Source: Aeromicrobium sp. PE09-221 (GTDB lineage: Bacteria > Actinomycetota > Actinomycetes > Propionibacteriales > Nocardioidaceae). From it: a stretch of DNA of 64,000 nucleotides. Positions 34,212 to 43,167 of this stretch are shown here, piece by piece. Both the position numbers and the translations under genes were made by a program. The DNA lies in assembly GCF_002174305.1 (NCBI RefSeq), contig NZ_MIJB01000014.1:1-64000 (forward strand). The letters run 5' to 3'. Numbering within the stretch: position 1 is the stretch's first letter; every line of letters starts with the position of its first letter. The notes below the pieces were generated by a model, which did no database searches, was not told the DNA's origin, and worked only from the letters and a program-made list of their open reading frames with translations.

Positions 34212-34645
34212 TGTTCGGTTCCTCCCAGGCTGCGGACGATGCGGGCAGAGGCATCGGACGTGACGGTGAGGTCACCGATGCCGATGAAGCCGAGGAAGGT
34301 GGGCGTGTAGGTGCCGGTGACGGCGACGTGGATGGTGTCGCCGTCGGTCACCGTGACGGTGCCTTCGATGCCGGAAGCGGCGAGGTACTGCTCGGCTGCG
34401 GTACGCGCGGCAGTGGCGTCGACGCGGACGTACTGGCCCTGGATGGCTGGAGCGGCCTCCACTTGCTCGGCCCCGGTTCGAGCGGCTTCGGCGGCGATGT
34501 TGTGGGCGCGCTGTTTGGCGTGGACCTGGCCGCCGAGGTCGACAGCGAGTCCGACGAGCATCATCATCACGAAGCTGGAGGTGACAAGCCAGATCGAGAT
34601 CGAGCCACGCTCATCCCGGACACGGCTGCGAGTTCTGGCCGTCAT
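34208..34645 (-). CDS. TadE/TadG-like pseudopilin
   Basis: This 145-aa protein has a basic start followed by RDERGSISIWLVTSSFVMMMLVGLAVDLG, a single N-terminal helix after a DERGS motif, as in TadE/G proteins. The rest is a small beta-rich domain (TVTVTDGDTIHVAVTGTYTP). It presumably supports Flp pilus assembly at the membrane. The ATG at 34645 is preceded by GGAGGGAGCGCGT. The stop overlaps the LysM-BTAD start. Confidence 0.8.
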   Translation of the reverse strand: MTARTRSRVRDERGSISIWLVTSSFVMMMLVGLAVDLGGQVHAKQRAHNIAAEAARTGAEQVEAAPAIQGQYVRVDATAARTAAEQYLAASGIEGTVTVTDGDTIHVAVTGTYTPTFLGFIGIGDLTVTSDASARIVRSLGGTEQ

Positions 34646-35094
34646 ACGCGCTCCCTCCAGGTGTCGATCGGGCTGGACATGGTTGCCTTGATGAGGCGAC
34701 TTCCGGGCACTCCCGGTACGGACAGGTCGGAGAGGTCGAGACGGCATCGGACGGTCACCGTGACGGTTGCGGTTTCGCCGGCCGCGCGGTTGAACTGGCT
34801 GGTGTCCACGGTGACGTCGATGTCGAGACAGCCGATGCCTTGGTTGGTCAGGCTGGTGGTCGCTGCCGCGATGGCCTTGTTCTTGGCGACGGTCGCGGTG
34901 CGTTCGATGGACGCGGCACGGGCGGCATCGGCGGCGGCGGTCTCGACGGACTGATGGGTGGTCGCGGTCCGCCCGCCGAAGATAATGAGTCCCACGAAGA
35001 GCACGAAGGCAGGCACGCCGACGACGGCCTCGACCGCAGCCGAGCCCCGCTCGTCCCTTACCTGGACTCGGCGTCTGGTCCGCAGATGTGTCAT
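34642..35094 (-). CDS. TadE family protein
   Basis: This 150-aa protein has the DERGSAAVEAVVGVPAFVLF motif typical of TadE, with a Glu five residues after the Gly as in type IVb prepilins, then one transmembrane helix. The C-terminal domain contains one pair of Cys (GCLDIDV ... VRCRLDL). It is a minor pseudopilin for the Tad apparatus. Start and stop overlap neighbouring pseudopilin genes by 4 nt. Confidence 0.85.
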   Translation of the reverse strand: MTHLRTRRRVQVRDERGSAAVEAVVGVPAFVLFVGLIIFGGRTATTHQSVETAAADAARAASIERTATVAKNKAIAAATTSLTNQGIGCLDIDVTVDTSQFNRAAGETATVTVTVRCRLDLSDLSVPGVPGSRLIKATMSSPIDTWRERV

Positions 35095-35513
35095 GGGGCG
35101 GTCAGCCTCTCGACGGGCACAGATGCCACTTGGCGGACCACGGGCGACCAGCCTGGGATCACGCTGAGGGAGTGGCCTTGGACGACCACGGTTGCTGTGG
35201 TGCCGGTCCGGTTTGCCGTGGTGGTTGCGCCGGTCAGCACGCCGTCGCCGCCTGCGTCGGCGATGAACGCCGCAGCGGCCTGTACGCCATCCGATTCTTT
35301 CCCGTTCTCTCCGCCAGCGGCTTTCGCGCCTTCTTGCGCAGCAGCGATTGCCACCGTCCGGGCGTGGTAGAACAACGCGGCCTGCATCCCGAGGAACATC
35401 ACCGCGAAGAGGGCAGGCAACAGAATCACGAGCTGGATGGACACCGAGCCGCGCTCTTTCCTTCCACGCGCCAGCGGCCCGCTACTTGATGTTGCCGGCT
35501 TGGCTCTCGACAT
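35091..35513 (-). CDS. TadE-like pseudopilin
   Basis: This 140-aa protein has an N-terminal basic stretch, then KERGSVSIQLVILLPALFAV and a single helix, and a Gly/Ala/Thr-rich exported domain. It resembles TadE/TadG proteins; the +5 Glu is replaced by Gln (GSVSIQ), so processing by a prepilin peptidase is uncertain. The coding start lies inside the end of the Flp pilin gene (32-nt overlap), an unusually long overlap for this block. Confidence 0.75.
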   Translation of the reverse strand: MSRAKPATSSSGPLARGRKERGSVSIQLVILLPALFAVMFLGMQAALFYHARTVAIAAAQEGAKAAGGENGKESDGVQAAAAFIADAGGDGVLTGATTTANRTGTTATVVVQGHSLSVIPGWSPVVRQVASVPVERLTAP

Positions 35514-35670
35514 AAGCCTTCACCGCAGCGACCACGATCCCGACAATGGCGATGACGGCCACCGCCCACAGGACGTGCTCGGTAGTCACAGAGCCTCGCT
35601 CGTCGCGGACACGGAGTCGCGCGTCGAGACTCAGATGGAGGGCGAGTAGGAGTGTGAGCAATCGGTACAT
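35482..35670 (-). CDS. Flp-type (type IVb) major pilin
   Basis: This 62-aa protein carries the prepilin site RDERG|SVTTEHVLWAVA with Gly-1 and Glu+5, then a hydrophobic helix ending in a short polar tail (YVESQAGNIK). That is the normal form of Flp pilins. The ATG is preceded by AAAGGAAA. No dedicated prepilin peptidase (TadV/CpaA) is found in this window, so processing would use a host enzyme. It ends with TAG. Confidence 0.85.
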   Translation of the reverse strand: MYRLLTLLLALHLSLDARLRVRDERGSVTTEHVLWAVAVIAIVGIVVAAVKAYVESQAGNIK

Positions 35671-35719
35671 AGTGGTGTTTCCTTTCCTGGATGGGTTCCC
35701 TTTCGTGGGGTCGTGGCTG

Positions 35720-36625
35720 TCATGTGTTGCCGAACATCCGCAGCAACGACGGGGCGACGAGCAAGGCCATGAAGATGACGCCGAGCAATGAGCCGGGAAT
35801 GGTCATCCGCTCACCAACCGCGTTGGCCTCGGCGATCTCGTCGTTGAGCATCGCGGTGCGCATGGCGGCGGACCGGGCGCGGAGGTTGGCATAGACCGAT
35901 GCCCCTTCCTCGCCGCTGAGGCGCATGATGTCGGCGAAGTCGTCGAGCTCGGGAAGTCCGAGTTCTTCAGCCAACGTGTGCAGCGCGTCCCAAGGCGGCA
36001 GCCCTGACCAACGCGATCTGGTCAACTCCTCCGACAGCCGGGTGAACACCCAGGAGTCCCCGACCTCGGCGGCGGACTCCATTGCCTGACGGACGCCGGA
36101 GCCGTTGTGGCGTTCCAATGCGACAAGGTCGATGTAGGCGCCGAGTGCCCGGGTGAACTCAAGCCGCGCTTTCCGGGCGTCATCGACCGCGTTGTAGTTG
36201 GGCAGGAAGAACATCACCACCGCCAGACCGAGCGAAGCGAGCGCGGGAATCGCCACCGGGAACCCGAGACCTATCAGGCCGAAGAACCACGCCAAGAGCG
36301 GTGGAATCAGCAGCCCGAGGAACGCAAACGTCAACTTTTCGCCATAGAACCGGGCCAACGGGACGCGCAGCAGCGCCAGCTCGCGGGTAGGTGTCCGCAC
36401 CCACATCCCCGGAGGCAGGGCCTTCATCGCCCACACACCGAGCCGTTCCTTGCCCCCACTCGCCGTGGTCGGGCCGAGGGTCTTGGCGCGGCCACGGGTC
36501 GGCGTGAGCCGCCCCAACGCCTCGGCGAGGTCAGGCTCGGCTGGCATCAGACGCACGACCAACAGCACGACGCCGAACGCAACGAGCGCGCCGGCTGCCA
36601 GAGCGAGTTGAAGCCCGGTCGTCAT
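35720..36625 (-). CDS. tadC: TadC-like pilus platform protein
   Basis: This 301-aa protein is a type II secretion system F domain protein: transmembrane helices at about 5-25, 100-120, 125-150 and 275-298 surround a cytosolic helical domain (ALGAYIDLVALERHNGSGVR, then ANLRARSAAMRTAMLNDEIAEAN). It pairs with TadB as the inner-membrane platform engaged by the CpaF ATPase. The ATG overlaps the TadB stop by 4 nt. Confidence 0.85.
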   Translation of the reverse strand: MTTGLQLALAAGALVAFGVVLLVVRLMPAEPDLAEALGRLTPTRGRAKTLGPTTASGGKERLGVWAMKALPPGMWVRTPTRELALLRVPLARFYGEKLTFAFLGLLIPPLLAWFFGLIGLGFPVAIPALASLGLAVVMFFLPNYNAVDDARKARLEFTRALGAYIDLVALERHNGSGVRQAMESAAEVGDSWVFTRLSEELTRSRWSGLPPWDALHTLAEELGLPELDDFADIMRLSGEEGASVYANLRARSAAMRTAMLNDEIAEANAVGERMTIPGSLLGVIFMALLVAPSLLRMFGNT

Positions 36626-37494
36626 GCCACGTTCCGAGCCGGTGACTGAGCCTGCGGTCGGTCCAGGAAGCGGGGAAGGTTGCGGCCCATCGCCATGCGC
36701 TTCATCCAGATCAGGGTGGCGACGTAGGCCGACAGCAGGCCGACGAGAATGACCTGCCCGAGCGGACTCCTGTACGGCGCGACATACGTGCCGGACACCG
36801 CGAGGATCACCAGCACACCCGCGCTGATCAGCGTCACCCACCGGGCCGTCGCTCTGGGTTTGGCGCGGTCTGCCTCGACCTGACGCCGCGCACGCACATC
36901 GGCGGCGACCGACTCGGCCAGACCTTCGAGCACCGAAGCCAAACCCGCGCCACGACGACGTGCCCCGAGGATCAGGTTCGCCGCGATCAGATCACCTGTG
37001 GAGTCGTCCAGTTCGTCCGCGAACGCTCGCAGCGCGTCCTCGGTCCCCCAGCGTGCCCGCAGGCGTGCCACCAGCCGGGTGACTTCGGGCGCGACCGCTG
37101 CCGGAGTGGACCGCAGCGTCGCCACGAGGGCCTGCTCAAGCCCAACTCCCACGGTCAGCACCCCCGACAGCGAACGAGTCCATTCCTCCATCGCCTCCAA
37201 TCGAGCGATGCGCGATGCAGCCGACCCGGACGACAGCAGCATCGGCAGGCCGACCGCTGCCACGGGCACAGCGACGATGGCGAGCACCCACCCGGTGACC
37301 AGCCACGCGACCACACCACCAGCAATGCCGCCGAGCAGGAGCATCCGCGTGGTCCGGTCCAACTCGCCCAGACGACGCATCCGCCTGGCTGCGGGACGCT
37401 TCTGGCGAACCGGTGCCGGACGGAGCCCGAGGATGAGACCGATGACTCCGGCGACGATCAGCGCGCCCGCCAAGGCTGGGACGAGCGCGATCAT
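36622..37494 (-). CDS. tadB: TadB-like pilus platform protein
   Basis: This 290-aa protein has paired N-terminal transmembrane helices (about 5-25 and 52-90), a type II secretion F domain (EEWTRSLSGVLTVGVGLEQA, then GARRRGAGLASVLEGLAESV) and a second helical pair near the C-terminus. It is the typical TadB upstream of TadC. The stop overlaps the TadC start, and the start overlaps the CpaF stop. Confidence 0.87.
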   Translation of the reverse strand: MIALVPALAGALIVAGVIGLILGLRPAPVRQKRPAARRMRRLGELDRTTRMLLLGGIAGGVVAWLVTGWVLAIVAVPVAAVGLPMLLSSGSAASRIARLEAMEEWTRSLSGVLTVGVGLEQALVATLRSTPAAVAPEVTRLVARLRARWGTEDALRAFADELDDSTGDLIAANLILGARRRGAGLASVLEGLAESVAADVRARRQVEADRAKPRATARWVTLISAGVLVILAVSGTYVAPYRSPLGQVILVGLLSAYVATLIWMKRMAMGRNLPRFLDRPQAQSPARNVA

Positions 37495-38990
37495 GGCCGG
37501 GGCTCCTGTCCCATGAGGTAGCCGGACAGGTCGAACCCGAACTGCGCGAGAGACCGGTACTCATCGGGCAGCACGGCAGGTCGTGCGGTGCCGTCAGGGT
37601 CGGGGGCGAAGATGTGGGTCGTCGCATACCCCGTCTCCCGCTCACCGGGAGCGAGCGCGATGACCTCCGCAACACGGCGATGACGTTGTGAGCTCCCGTT
37701 CACGGTCGTGGTGCGCAAGTCGAGCTGGACAATCAGGTCGATCGTTGCCGCGAGCTTCGACGTGGCAAGGTCATGAGTGACGTGCGGCCCGGCTTCCATC
37801 GCGCAGGTCACCAACTTGCGGACTGCCGCGACGGCATCGGAAGCGTGGGTAGTGGAGATGGAACCTGTGCCGGACTCCATCGCTTTGATCATCGCCCAGA
37901 TCTCCTTGCCCCGGACCTCGCCGACGATCTGGCGCGACAGGTTGAACCGGAAGGAGTCGACCAGGGCGTCGTCGAGGGTGAACTCACCGGCCATGCGCCC
38001 GTCGGGGCCACGCTCTCCCGAGCCGGGGCGGGCCTCCCACGGATGAACGATCCGATGCCGCGCGAGTTCGTGCAGATGCAGCTCGTACTCGGTCTCGAAA
38101 GTGCCGATGGCCTCCAGAGGGTCGATCTCCGCACACAGCGCCCGCACCAGCGTCGTCTTGCCCGCGCCCTGTGCCCCGGCCACCACGATGCTCTTGCGCG
38201 CTTTGACCGCAGCCCGAAGGAACGAAGCCGCGACCGGGGTGAGCATCTGGCGCTCAACGAGGTTGTCGAGAGTGATCTCCATCAGCCGGTGACGACGGAT
38301 CACCACCGAGGGCCGCGGAGTCACCCACGCAGCCGCTGCCAGACGCGAACCACCGTCCAGACGCAAGTGAAGCCGAGGCTGAGCCTCGGAGAACCCACGG
38401 GCGTTGACCTCGGACCGGGAGGCGAGGAAAACGAGGAAGTCGATCAACTCCTCATCCGAGTCCGCCACCGGCGGGCCGTCGATCAGCGACCCGTCGATGA
38501 GTTCCAGGAGCACGTTGTCGTGGCCGGCGATGATGATGTTCTCCACGTCGTCGTTGTCGACCAGGGGCTGAAGGCGCCCCAGCCGGAACAGCGAGTCGAA
38601 GACGGCGCGGGCGAGCCCGTCCTGTTGCGTGGTCGTCCACGCGGCGTTCCCAGCATTCACCCGATCCGCGACAGTGGCCTCGATGAGGTCCAGCACAATC
38701 GAGCGCCCGAGCTCCTCCTGCGCGGCCTTGTCGAGCCGCGCCCGGTCGGCGGCCACCGCCTGACTCAACTGCTCGGAGGCTTGGGCACGCAGTGCCGCAA
38801 CCAGCGACCAGTCAACTCCCGCCGCAGGCGCGTCGTCGCCCGCCGAGTCGACGGGCCTGACCAGTCGCGGCCCGGACTGGCTCCGATGCGAGCCGGACTG
38901 GCCATTGGTGGGCATCGGCTGCGCGAACAACGGCAGTGCGGTCAGATCTGCCACTTCGGTTTGTGTCTCATCGAGGCTCTCACTCGTCAT
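37491..38990 (-). CDS. cpaF: CpaF/TadA secretion ATPase
   Basis: This 499-aa hexameric traffic ATPase is predicted to power Flp pilus extension. Walker A is GAQGAGKTTLVRAL (about residue 275). The Asp box, ETEYELHLHEL, the Walker B-region QIVGEVRGKEIWAMI and the His box TTHASDAVAAV are all present. An N-terminal extension of about 60 residues is disordered. The ATG at 38990 overlaps the CpaE-like stop. Confidence 0.92.
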   Translation of the reverse strand: MTSESLDETQTEVADLTALPLFAQPMPTNGQSGSHRSQSGPRLVRPVDSAGDDAPAAGVDWSLVAALRAQASEQLSQAVAADRARLDKAAQEELGRSIVLDLIEATVADRVNAGNAAWTTTQQDGLARAVFDSLFRLGRLQPLVDNDDVENIIIAGHDNVLLELIDGSLIDGPPVADSDEELIDFLVFLASRSEVNARGFSEAQPRLHLRLDGGSRLAAAAWVTPRPSVVIRRHRLMEITLDNLVERQMLTPVAASFLRAAVKARKSIVVAGAQGAGKTTLVRALCAEIDPLEAIGTFETEYELHLHELARHRIVHPWEARPGSGERGPDGRMAGEFTLDDALVDSFRFNLSRQIVGEVRGKEIWAMIKAMESGTGSISTTHASDAVAAVRKLVTCAMEAGPHVTHDLATSKLAATIDLIVQLDLRTTTVNGSSQRHRRVAEVIALAPGERETGYATTHIFAPDPDGTARPAVLPDEYRSLAQFGFDLSGYLMGQEPRP

Positions 38991-39772
38991 GGCCGCACTC
39001 CTTCGAGCAGTTCGCTCCGCCGCCTGGAGACCGTCGAATGAATCGAGGCGATCCCTGCCTGTAGGCCGCGAACTAGGGGGCCGGTCTCGAACCTCTTCGG
39101 AGGTTGGGCGCCGCGCGAGAAGACCGCAGCCGCATCCGGTTCGTCGGGGAGGGTGGCGACCACGGGAAGTCCGAGCACGCGGCTGACCTCGCTCGCCTTG
39201 TACGGCTGGCCGTCGCCGACGACCGCGACGCCAGCTTGCTGCCAGGCGCCGGAACCTTGCGAGTGAACCGTGCCGCGTTGGATCGCGTCGGCCCACGACC
39301 GCACGGCAGATAGCGCAGGTAGCGTCGTCCGGGTCACCAGGAGCGTCAGGTCTGCATTCGTGAGCAGCGGCTCGGGTGACCCGAGGAGTCCGAGTCGCCC
39401 GGCGTCCACGATCACGTCCTGACCCGTGCCCTCCAAGTCCGCCAGCTCATCGGCCAGTGCTTGCCACAGGTCGCGCAGCGCAGGCGCCTGCGTATGTGAC
39501 CGGGTGCCCGCGACGAACGAGACGGTTGTTCCCTCGATGCGCTGAGCGATCTCGGCCAGCCCGTCGTGGATGCTGCTCGCGGTCAGCGCCAACTCGATCA
39601 ACCCCGCCTCGTACTCGCGCGTGCCCCGGAAGTAGCCCGCCAACAAGCCGGAGCCGCCCGTGGGATCGGCCTCGACCAACAGCACCGGGCGTGGCCACAG
39701 CATCGCGAAGCCGAGCGCCGTCGTGGTGACGCCGGGCGACCCGGACGCGGAAGCAAGTGCGATGACAGCCAT
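38987..39772 (-). CDS. CpaE/TadZ-like MinD family protein
   Basis: This 261-aa protein is of the ParA/MinD superfamily. A P-loop variant ASGSPGVTTTALGFAM lacks the usual Lys residues, as in several TadZ/CpaE localisation factors. VLLVEADPTGGSG and VIVDAGRLG follow. It likely positions the Tad machine at the pole or septum rather than hydrolysing ATP efficiently. It sits between CpaB-like and CpaF genes, with 1- and 4-nt overlaps. Confidence 0.82.
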   Translation of the reverse strand: MAVIALASASGSPGVTTTALGFAMLWPRPVLLVEADPTGGSGLLAGYFRGTREYEAGLIELALTASSIHDGLAEIAQRIEGTTVSFVAGTRSHTQAPALRDLWQALADELADLEGTGQDVIVDAGRLGLLGSPEPLLTNADLTLLVTRTTLPALSAVRSWADAIQRGTVHSQGSGAWQQAGVAVVGDGQPYKASEVSRVLGLPVVATLPDEPDAAAVFSRGAQPPKRFETGPLVRGLQAGIASIHSTVSRRRSELLEGVRP

Positions 39773-40446
39773 CAGCGCTCCCGCGAGTCCAAGACCAACG
39801 AGACGTTGCCCGTGGCCGTGCGGGCGGCCAGAACTGCTGCGTCGGCGTGAGGGACGAGGAGGTCCACGATCGTCTGGCCGGTTTCGTCGGAGATATGGAC
39901 CCCGGCCACGGTCGCCTCGCTGAACGTCGGCGCTCCGGCGGGCAGCTCCTCGCCCTGAGCCGGAGTCACGATCACTCGAACTCGGTCGCCGGTGACCAGC
40001 GCGAGCCCCGGAGCCTGCGCAGGGGTCACAGCGACACCGACGATGGAGTTGTTCCCGGTCGGCTCCACCGCAGTCGTGATCGAGTCAGGCGTGAGCATCG
40101 CTCCGGCTGCGACGTCGTACGCCGCACGTTGCCCAACCACCCGGTCGAACTCACTTGCCGCCACCGGCTTGAGCGCGGGGTCCACGCTGAGCCGAACTCG
40201 AGCGAGGTCGTTGGCCTCAATGACGGAGCCACGCTCGATGGTGTGCCGGGCGACAAGGACTTCCTGCGTGTTGGTCGTTGCCGACCACGCCCATGCAGCG
40301 AGCAAGCCACCCAGCAGGATGGCAGCGATGGCGACGAGGGCCAGTGCGGGGCGTCGGCGGAGTTTCGGTGGCGGCACAAGCTGGCTGGCGGCGGGACTCG
40401 ACTCGGGGTCGAGGGTCCTGTCGTCTCGGGTGGCTGTCTTGCTCAT
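39772..40446 (-). CDS. CpaB/RcpC-like SAF domain protein
   Basis: This 224-aa protein has one N-terminal transmembrane helix (PALALVAIAAILLGGLLAAW), then a SAF domain (VLVARHTIERGSVIEANDLA) and a second beta-rich RcpC/CpaB-type domain. In Tad systems this is a periplasmic or wall-facing assembly factor. The ATG at 40446 is chosen because it places the helix at residues 33-52; upstream readings are out of character. Confidence 0.83.
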   Translation of the reverse strand: MSKTATRDDRTLDPESSPAASQLVPPPKLRRRPALALVAIAAILLGGLLAAWAWSATTNTQEVLVARHTIERGSVIEANDLARVRLSVDPALKPVAASEFDRVVGQRAAYDVAAGAMLTPDSITTAVEPTGNNSIVGVAVTPAQAPGLALVTGDRVRVIVTPAQGEELPAGAPTFSEATVAGVHISDETGQTIVDLLVPHADAAVLAARTATGNVSLVLDSRER

Positions 40447-40469
40447 ACCTCGCTGCCTTCCTCTGCCGG

Positions 40470-41426
40470 TTACTGCACGAGCACCTGCGCTTCTCCAATG
40501 GCGATCTGGGCCTCTCGGACGAGTCCGTTCAGCCGGATGGTTCCCATCTGTCCTGCGCCCTCCCACTCGATGACCCACTCCGACGTGGCCGTGACCGCGA
40601 ACTTGTGGTCGGCCTTAGACGAGCTGGAGGTCGTGTAGACGTGGCCACAGTCGGGAGACTTCTTGCTGCCGTACGCCGGCTTGTATGGCGTGCCCGGCTT
40701 GGTGCAGGTGACTTTGGTTCCGTCACCCATGTCCCAGGTGACCTTGTGGACCCGAGCTGCTGCCGTGACGGTGATGCCGCCAGCGGTCGCCGAGGCGGTG
40801 ATGGGTCCCCATGTGTGCTCGCCCGGGTTCGCGGCCCACATCCACACCGGCATCCCGACAAGCCCCACGCTGCCGTCCTCGGCCTTCGGCGCGATCCCGA
40901 TGTTGATCGCCGTGAGCTTCATGTCGGCGATCGCGCGCTGTGCAACCTCACGGGGGTTGGGCCCAGTACCGGACCTCGGAGGCGGAGACGCTGACCAGAG
41001 TTGCAATTGCATATCGGTCTGGGGCTGCCAGCACTCATACACAGCGCCGTCACCAGGATTGCGTCCGTGCCACGCCGGATGTCCCACCGGCGGCTGTGGA
41101 TCAGCCAGCCGCACATAGCAGTTCCACGCGTTCGACCAGTAGCCGAACTCGACACTGCAAGGAACAGGACCCGGAGGCGGCTTCGAGTGACCTTGCTCCC
41201 TGCCGTCCCAGTAGCAACTGGAACCTGATCCCGAGTCCTTCTGACTTTCGCTGTCCGGGCTCGCTGGATCGCCAGGGGTTCCGGGGAGATCGACCCAAAT
41301 GAGACACTCTCCTGTCGACGGATCAACACGCGAACACGTCGTCTCGGACGCGACAGCGGACAAAGTAGTGCCGAAGCCGACAACTGCAGTGACAACGAGC
41401 AGTCGGCTCAGGACACGGGAGAACAT
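40470..41426 (-). CDS. Secreted protein of the Tad locus
   Basis: This 318-aa protein has a signal peptide (LLVVTAVVGFGTTLSAVASE) and an exported region rich in Trp, Pro and Cys. The C-terminal half reads as an Ig/PKD-like beta domain (VTWDMGDGTKVTCTKPGTPY, then CGHVYTTSSS). Similar secreted proteins follow CpaB in actinobacterial Tad clusters; a direct function is not known. It may be a pilus-tip or wall-anchoring factor. Confidence 0.7.
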   Translation of the reverse strand: MFSRVLSRLLVVTAVVGFGTTLSAVASETTCSRVDPSTGECLIWVDLPGTPGDPASPDSESQKDSGSGSSCYWDGREQGHSKPPPGPVPCSVEFGYWSNAWNCYVRLADPQPPVGHPAWHGRNPGDGAVYECWQPQTDMQLQLWSASPPPRSGTGPNPREVAQRAIADMKLTAINIGIAPKAEDGSVGLVGMPVWMWAANPGEHTWGPITASATAGGITVTAAARVHKVTWDMGDGTKVTCTKPGTPYKPAYGSKKSPDCGHVYTTSSSSKADHKFAVTATSEWVIEWEGAGQMGTIRLNGLVREAQIAIGEAQVLVQ

Positions 41427-42022
41427 GGCATCTTCTTAAGGTCCTCGCCGCTGGCGACCCGCCAACCGCCTTCGGGGTCCTCGGACCAGTTGAAGTTCGC
41501 GACAATATGACGAGTCCACCCGGTGTCGGGCCGGTCTGGCGAGACGACCGAGTTGCCCTCCTTGTCCACCACGTCAACGTCGCTGACATCCCAACAGACA
41601 TCGACGAGGACTGCGGGGACCTTGCCGGACTTCGGGTCTGAACTATCGAGGTTCACCGACTGGATCGCCAGGTTGGCAATCTTCGTCTCGCCGACCTGGC
41701 GCCTACCTTTGCGGTGCTCCTGCCTTACGAACTGCCGTTGAGCGGTCAACTCAGTACTGATAGCAACGGACTCCAGCCTCCCCAAATCCTGACGCGTGTC
41801 CTGCCGAAGTCGACTCAGAACGGCATAGAACTCGCGAATCTTCGCGTCTACCGCTCGCGACGCATGCTCCGCCTCGGTCGGGTGAACTGTTGAGGTGTGC
41901 GCTGAGGTTGGCGTTGAAGACGGCCCGATCGGAGGCGGACTCTCCTTGTCCTCTGAACACCCCGGAAGAACTGCCAGGAGAAGTGCTGTTGCGAGCACGC
42001 GCGTTCTCCGTAAAGTCGCCAT
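41408..42022 (-). CDS. Lipoprotein
   Basis: This 204-aa protein has a lipobox, LLAVLPGC at residues 15-22, so the mature protein starts with Cys22. A Ser/Thr/Pro linker, a helical region and a small domain ending WRVASGEDLKKMPCSPVS follow. Its 3' end overlaps the next secreted-protein gene by 19 nt. The family is not recognised. Confidence 0.7.
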   Translation of the reverse strand: MATLRRTRVLATALLLAVLPGCSEDKESPPPIGPSSTPTSAHTSTVHPTEAEHASRAVDAKIREFYAVLSRLRQDTRQDLGRLESVAISTELTAQRQFVRQEHRKGRRQVGETKIANLAIQSVNLDSSDPKSGKVPAVLVDVCWDVSDVDVVDKEGNSVVSPDRPDTGWTRHIVANFNWSEDPEGGWRVASGEDLKKMPCSPVS

Positions 42023-42146
42023 CCCTGCACCTGCTTTCCTTCGAATGACCAGGTTCGTGCACCATGCACCACCCCCAGGTGCCTCCTAACGTCAGGTGCG
42101 CAACCTTGTCCGACTGTCCCCGCACGGCCAAGCGGATGGGGTCTTA

Positions 42147-43157
42147 TCAACCGAGGTCCCTGATGATCTTCTGGGCGTTCCGAAGCAGTTGATCGTTGAC
42201 CTCGTCGAGGACTTCTAGCATCGGACGGTCCTGTTCGGCCATCTCCATCTGATGGCTCCAGAACACTCGGCGGAACACATCCGCCAGACGGCTTGAGCGT
42301 TTGCATTCCACGTCCTGCAGCGCAGTGTTGATCTCTTCATCCGTGGGGGCCGGCCTCTCATGTGTCACCAAGAACCCGTCGAACGCAGCGAACGCATTCT
42401 CCGGGGTCGTGTAGTTGAAGCCGGCCTCGCGCATGCATGACGACCACGAACTGATCGCTTTCTTGTAGTCCGGGTCGGCGTAGGTTGCCTTCAGGGACTC
42501 CTGATAGATCCTCGCTAGTACCGGCGTGCTCTCGTCCTCGCTCGGTCGATCTTGCTCGATTGACCTCATCGCCTGCCCGCGGCAGCCGCCGTCGTTCGCG
42601 ACCTTCAGCGCGAACTCATACTCAGGGGTCGATCTACTTTCGTTGCCGCCTTCGCGGATGCCGACGGGGTTGTCATCATCCGCCCCTGTTGCGAAGGTTT
42701 CCATGTCGGCTTGGTATCCGAAACGCTGGGCATAGTCGACATCGAGGATGCCGATGTACCCGTCGAAGAGGATTGGGGACCGTTCTGAGACCTCCAACTC
42801 CGGTGGCGGGTCGAGCAGCGTGAAGCCCTGATCCTTCATGCATCTTTTCACCTGCAGATGGAAGGCCTTGTTGAGAATCAGTTTCTGCTCGGGATTCAGT
42901 TCACCGAGCGCCGCGTACACTCCGGGGACGAGTTCTCCCGTCTGACCGGCCGGGATCGCCTTGTCGTCAGAGACGACCGGAAGGACGGTAGGGGTGCCTG
43001 TCGTGCCGTCGTCGTTCGAGGCGCTGTACAGGCTGGAAGGATCGACTTCATTGCCCGGATGGGAACTGGTGCTGTCCGTTTCGCACGCCGTGAGCAGGCA
43101 CAGGCTGAGCATTGCGCAGACGGCGATGGTCAAGCTAGTGGCGCGGGTTCTCGTCAT
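42147..43157 (-). CDS. Lipoprotein of unknown function
   Basis: This 336-aa protein has a lipobox (LCLLTAC) at residues 19-25. The mature part is helical with several Cys, in CMKDQGF, GGCRGQAM, SSCMREAGF and VECKRSSR. The CMxxxGF motif appears twice and suggests an internal duplication. Such double-CM lipoproteins occur in actinobacteria without known function. Base composition is slightly less G/C-rich than the transfer genes. Confidence 0.7.
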   Translation of the reverse strand: MTRTRATSLTIAVCAMLSLCLLTACETDSTSSHPGNEVDPSSLYSASNDDGTTGTPTVLPVVSDDKAIPAGQTGELVPGVYAALGELNPEQKLILNKAFHLQVKRCMKDQGFTLLDPPPELEVSERSPILFDGYIGILDVDYAQRFGYQADMETFATGADDDNPVGIREGGNESRSTPEYEFALKVANDGGCRGQAMRSIEQDRPSEDESTPVLARIYQESLKATYADPDYKKAISSWSSCMREAGFNYTTPENAFAAFDGFLVTHERPAPTDEEINTALQDVECKRSSRLADVFRRVFWSHQMEMAEQDRPMLEVLDEVNDQLLRNAQKIIRDLG

Positions 43158-43167
43158 GTCAAGCCAC

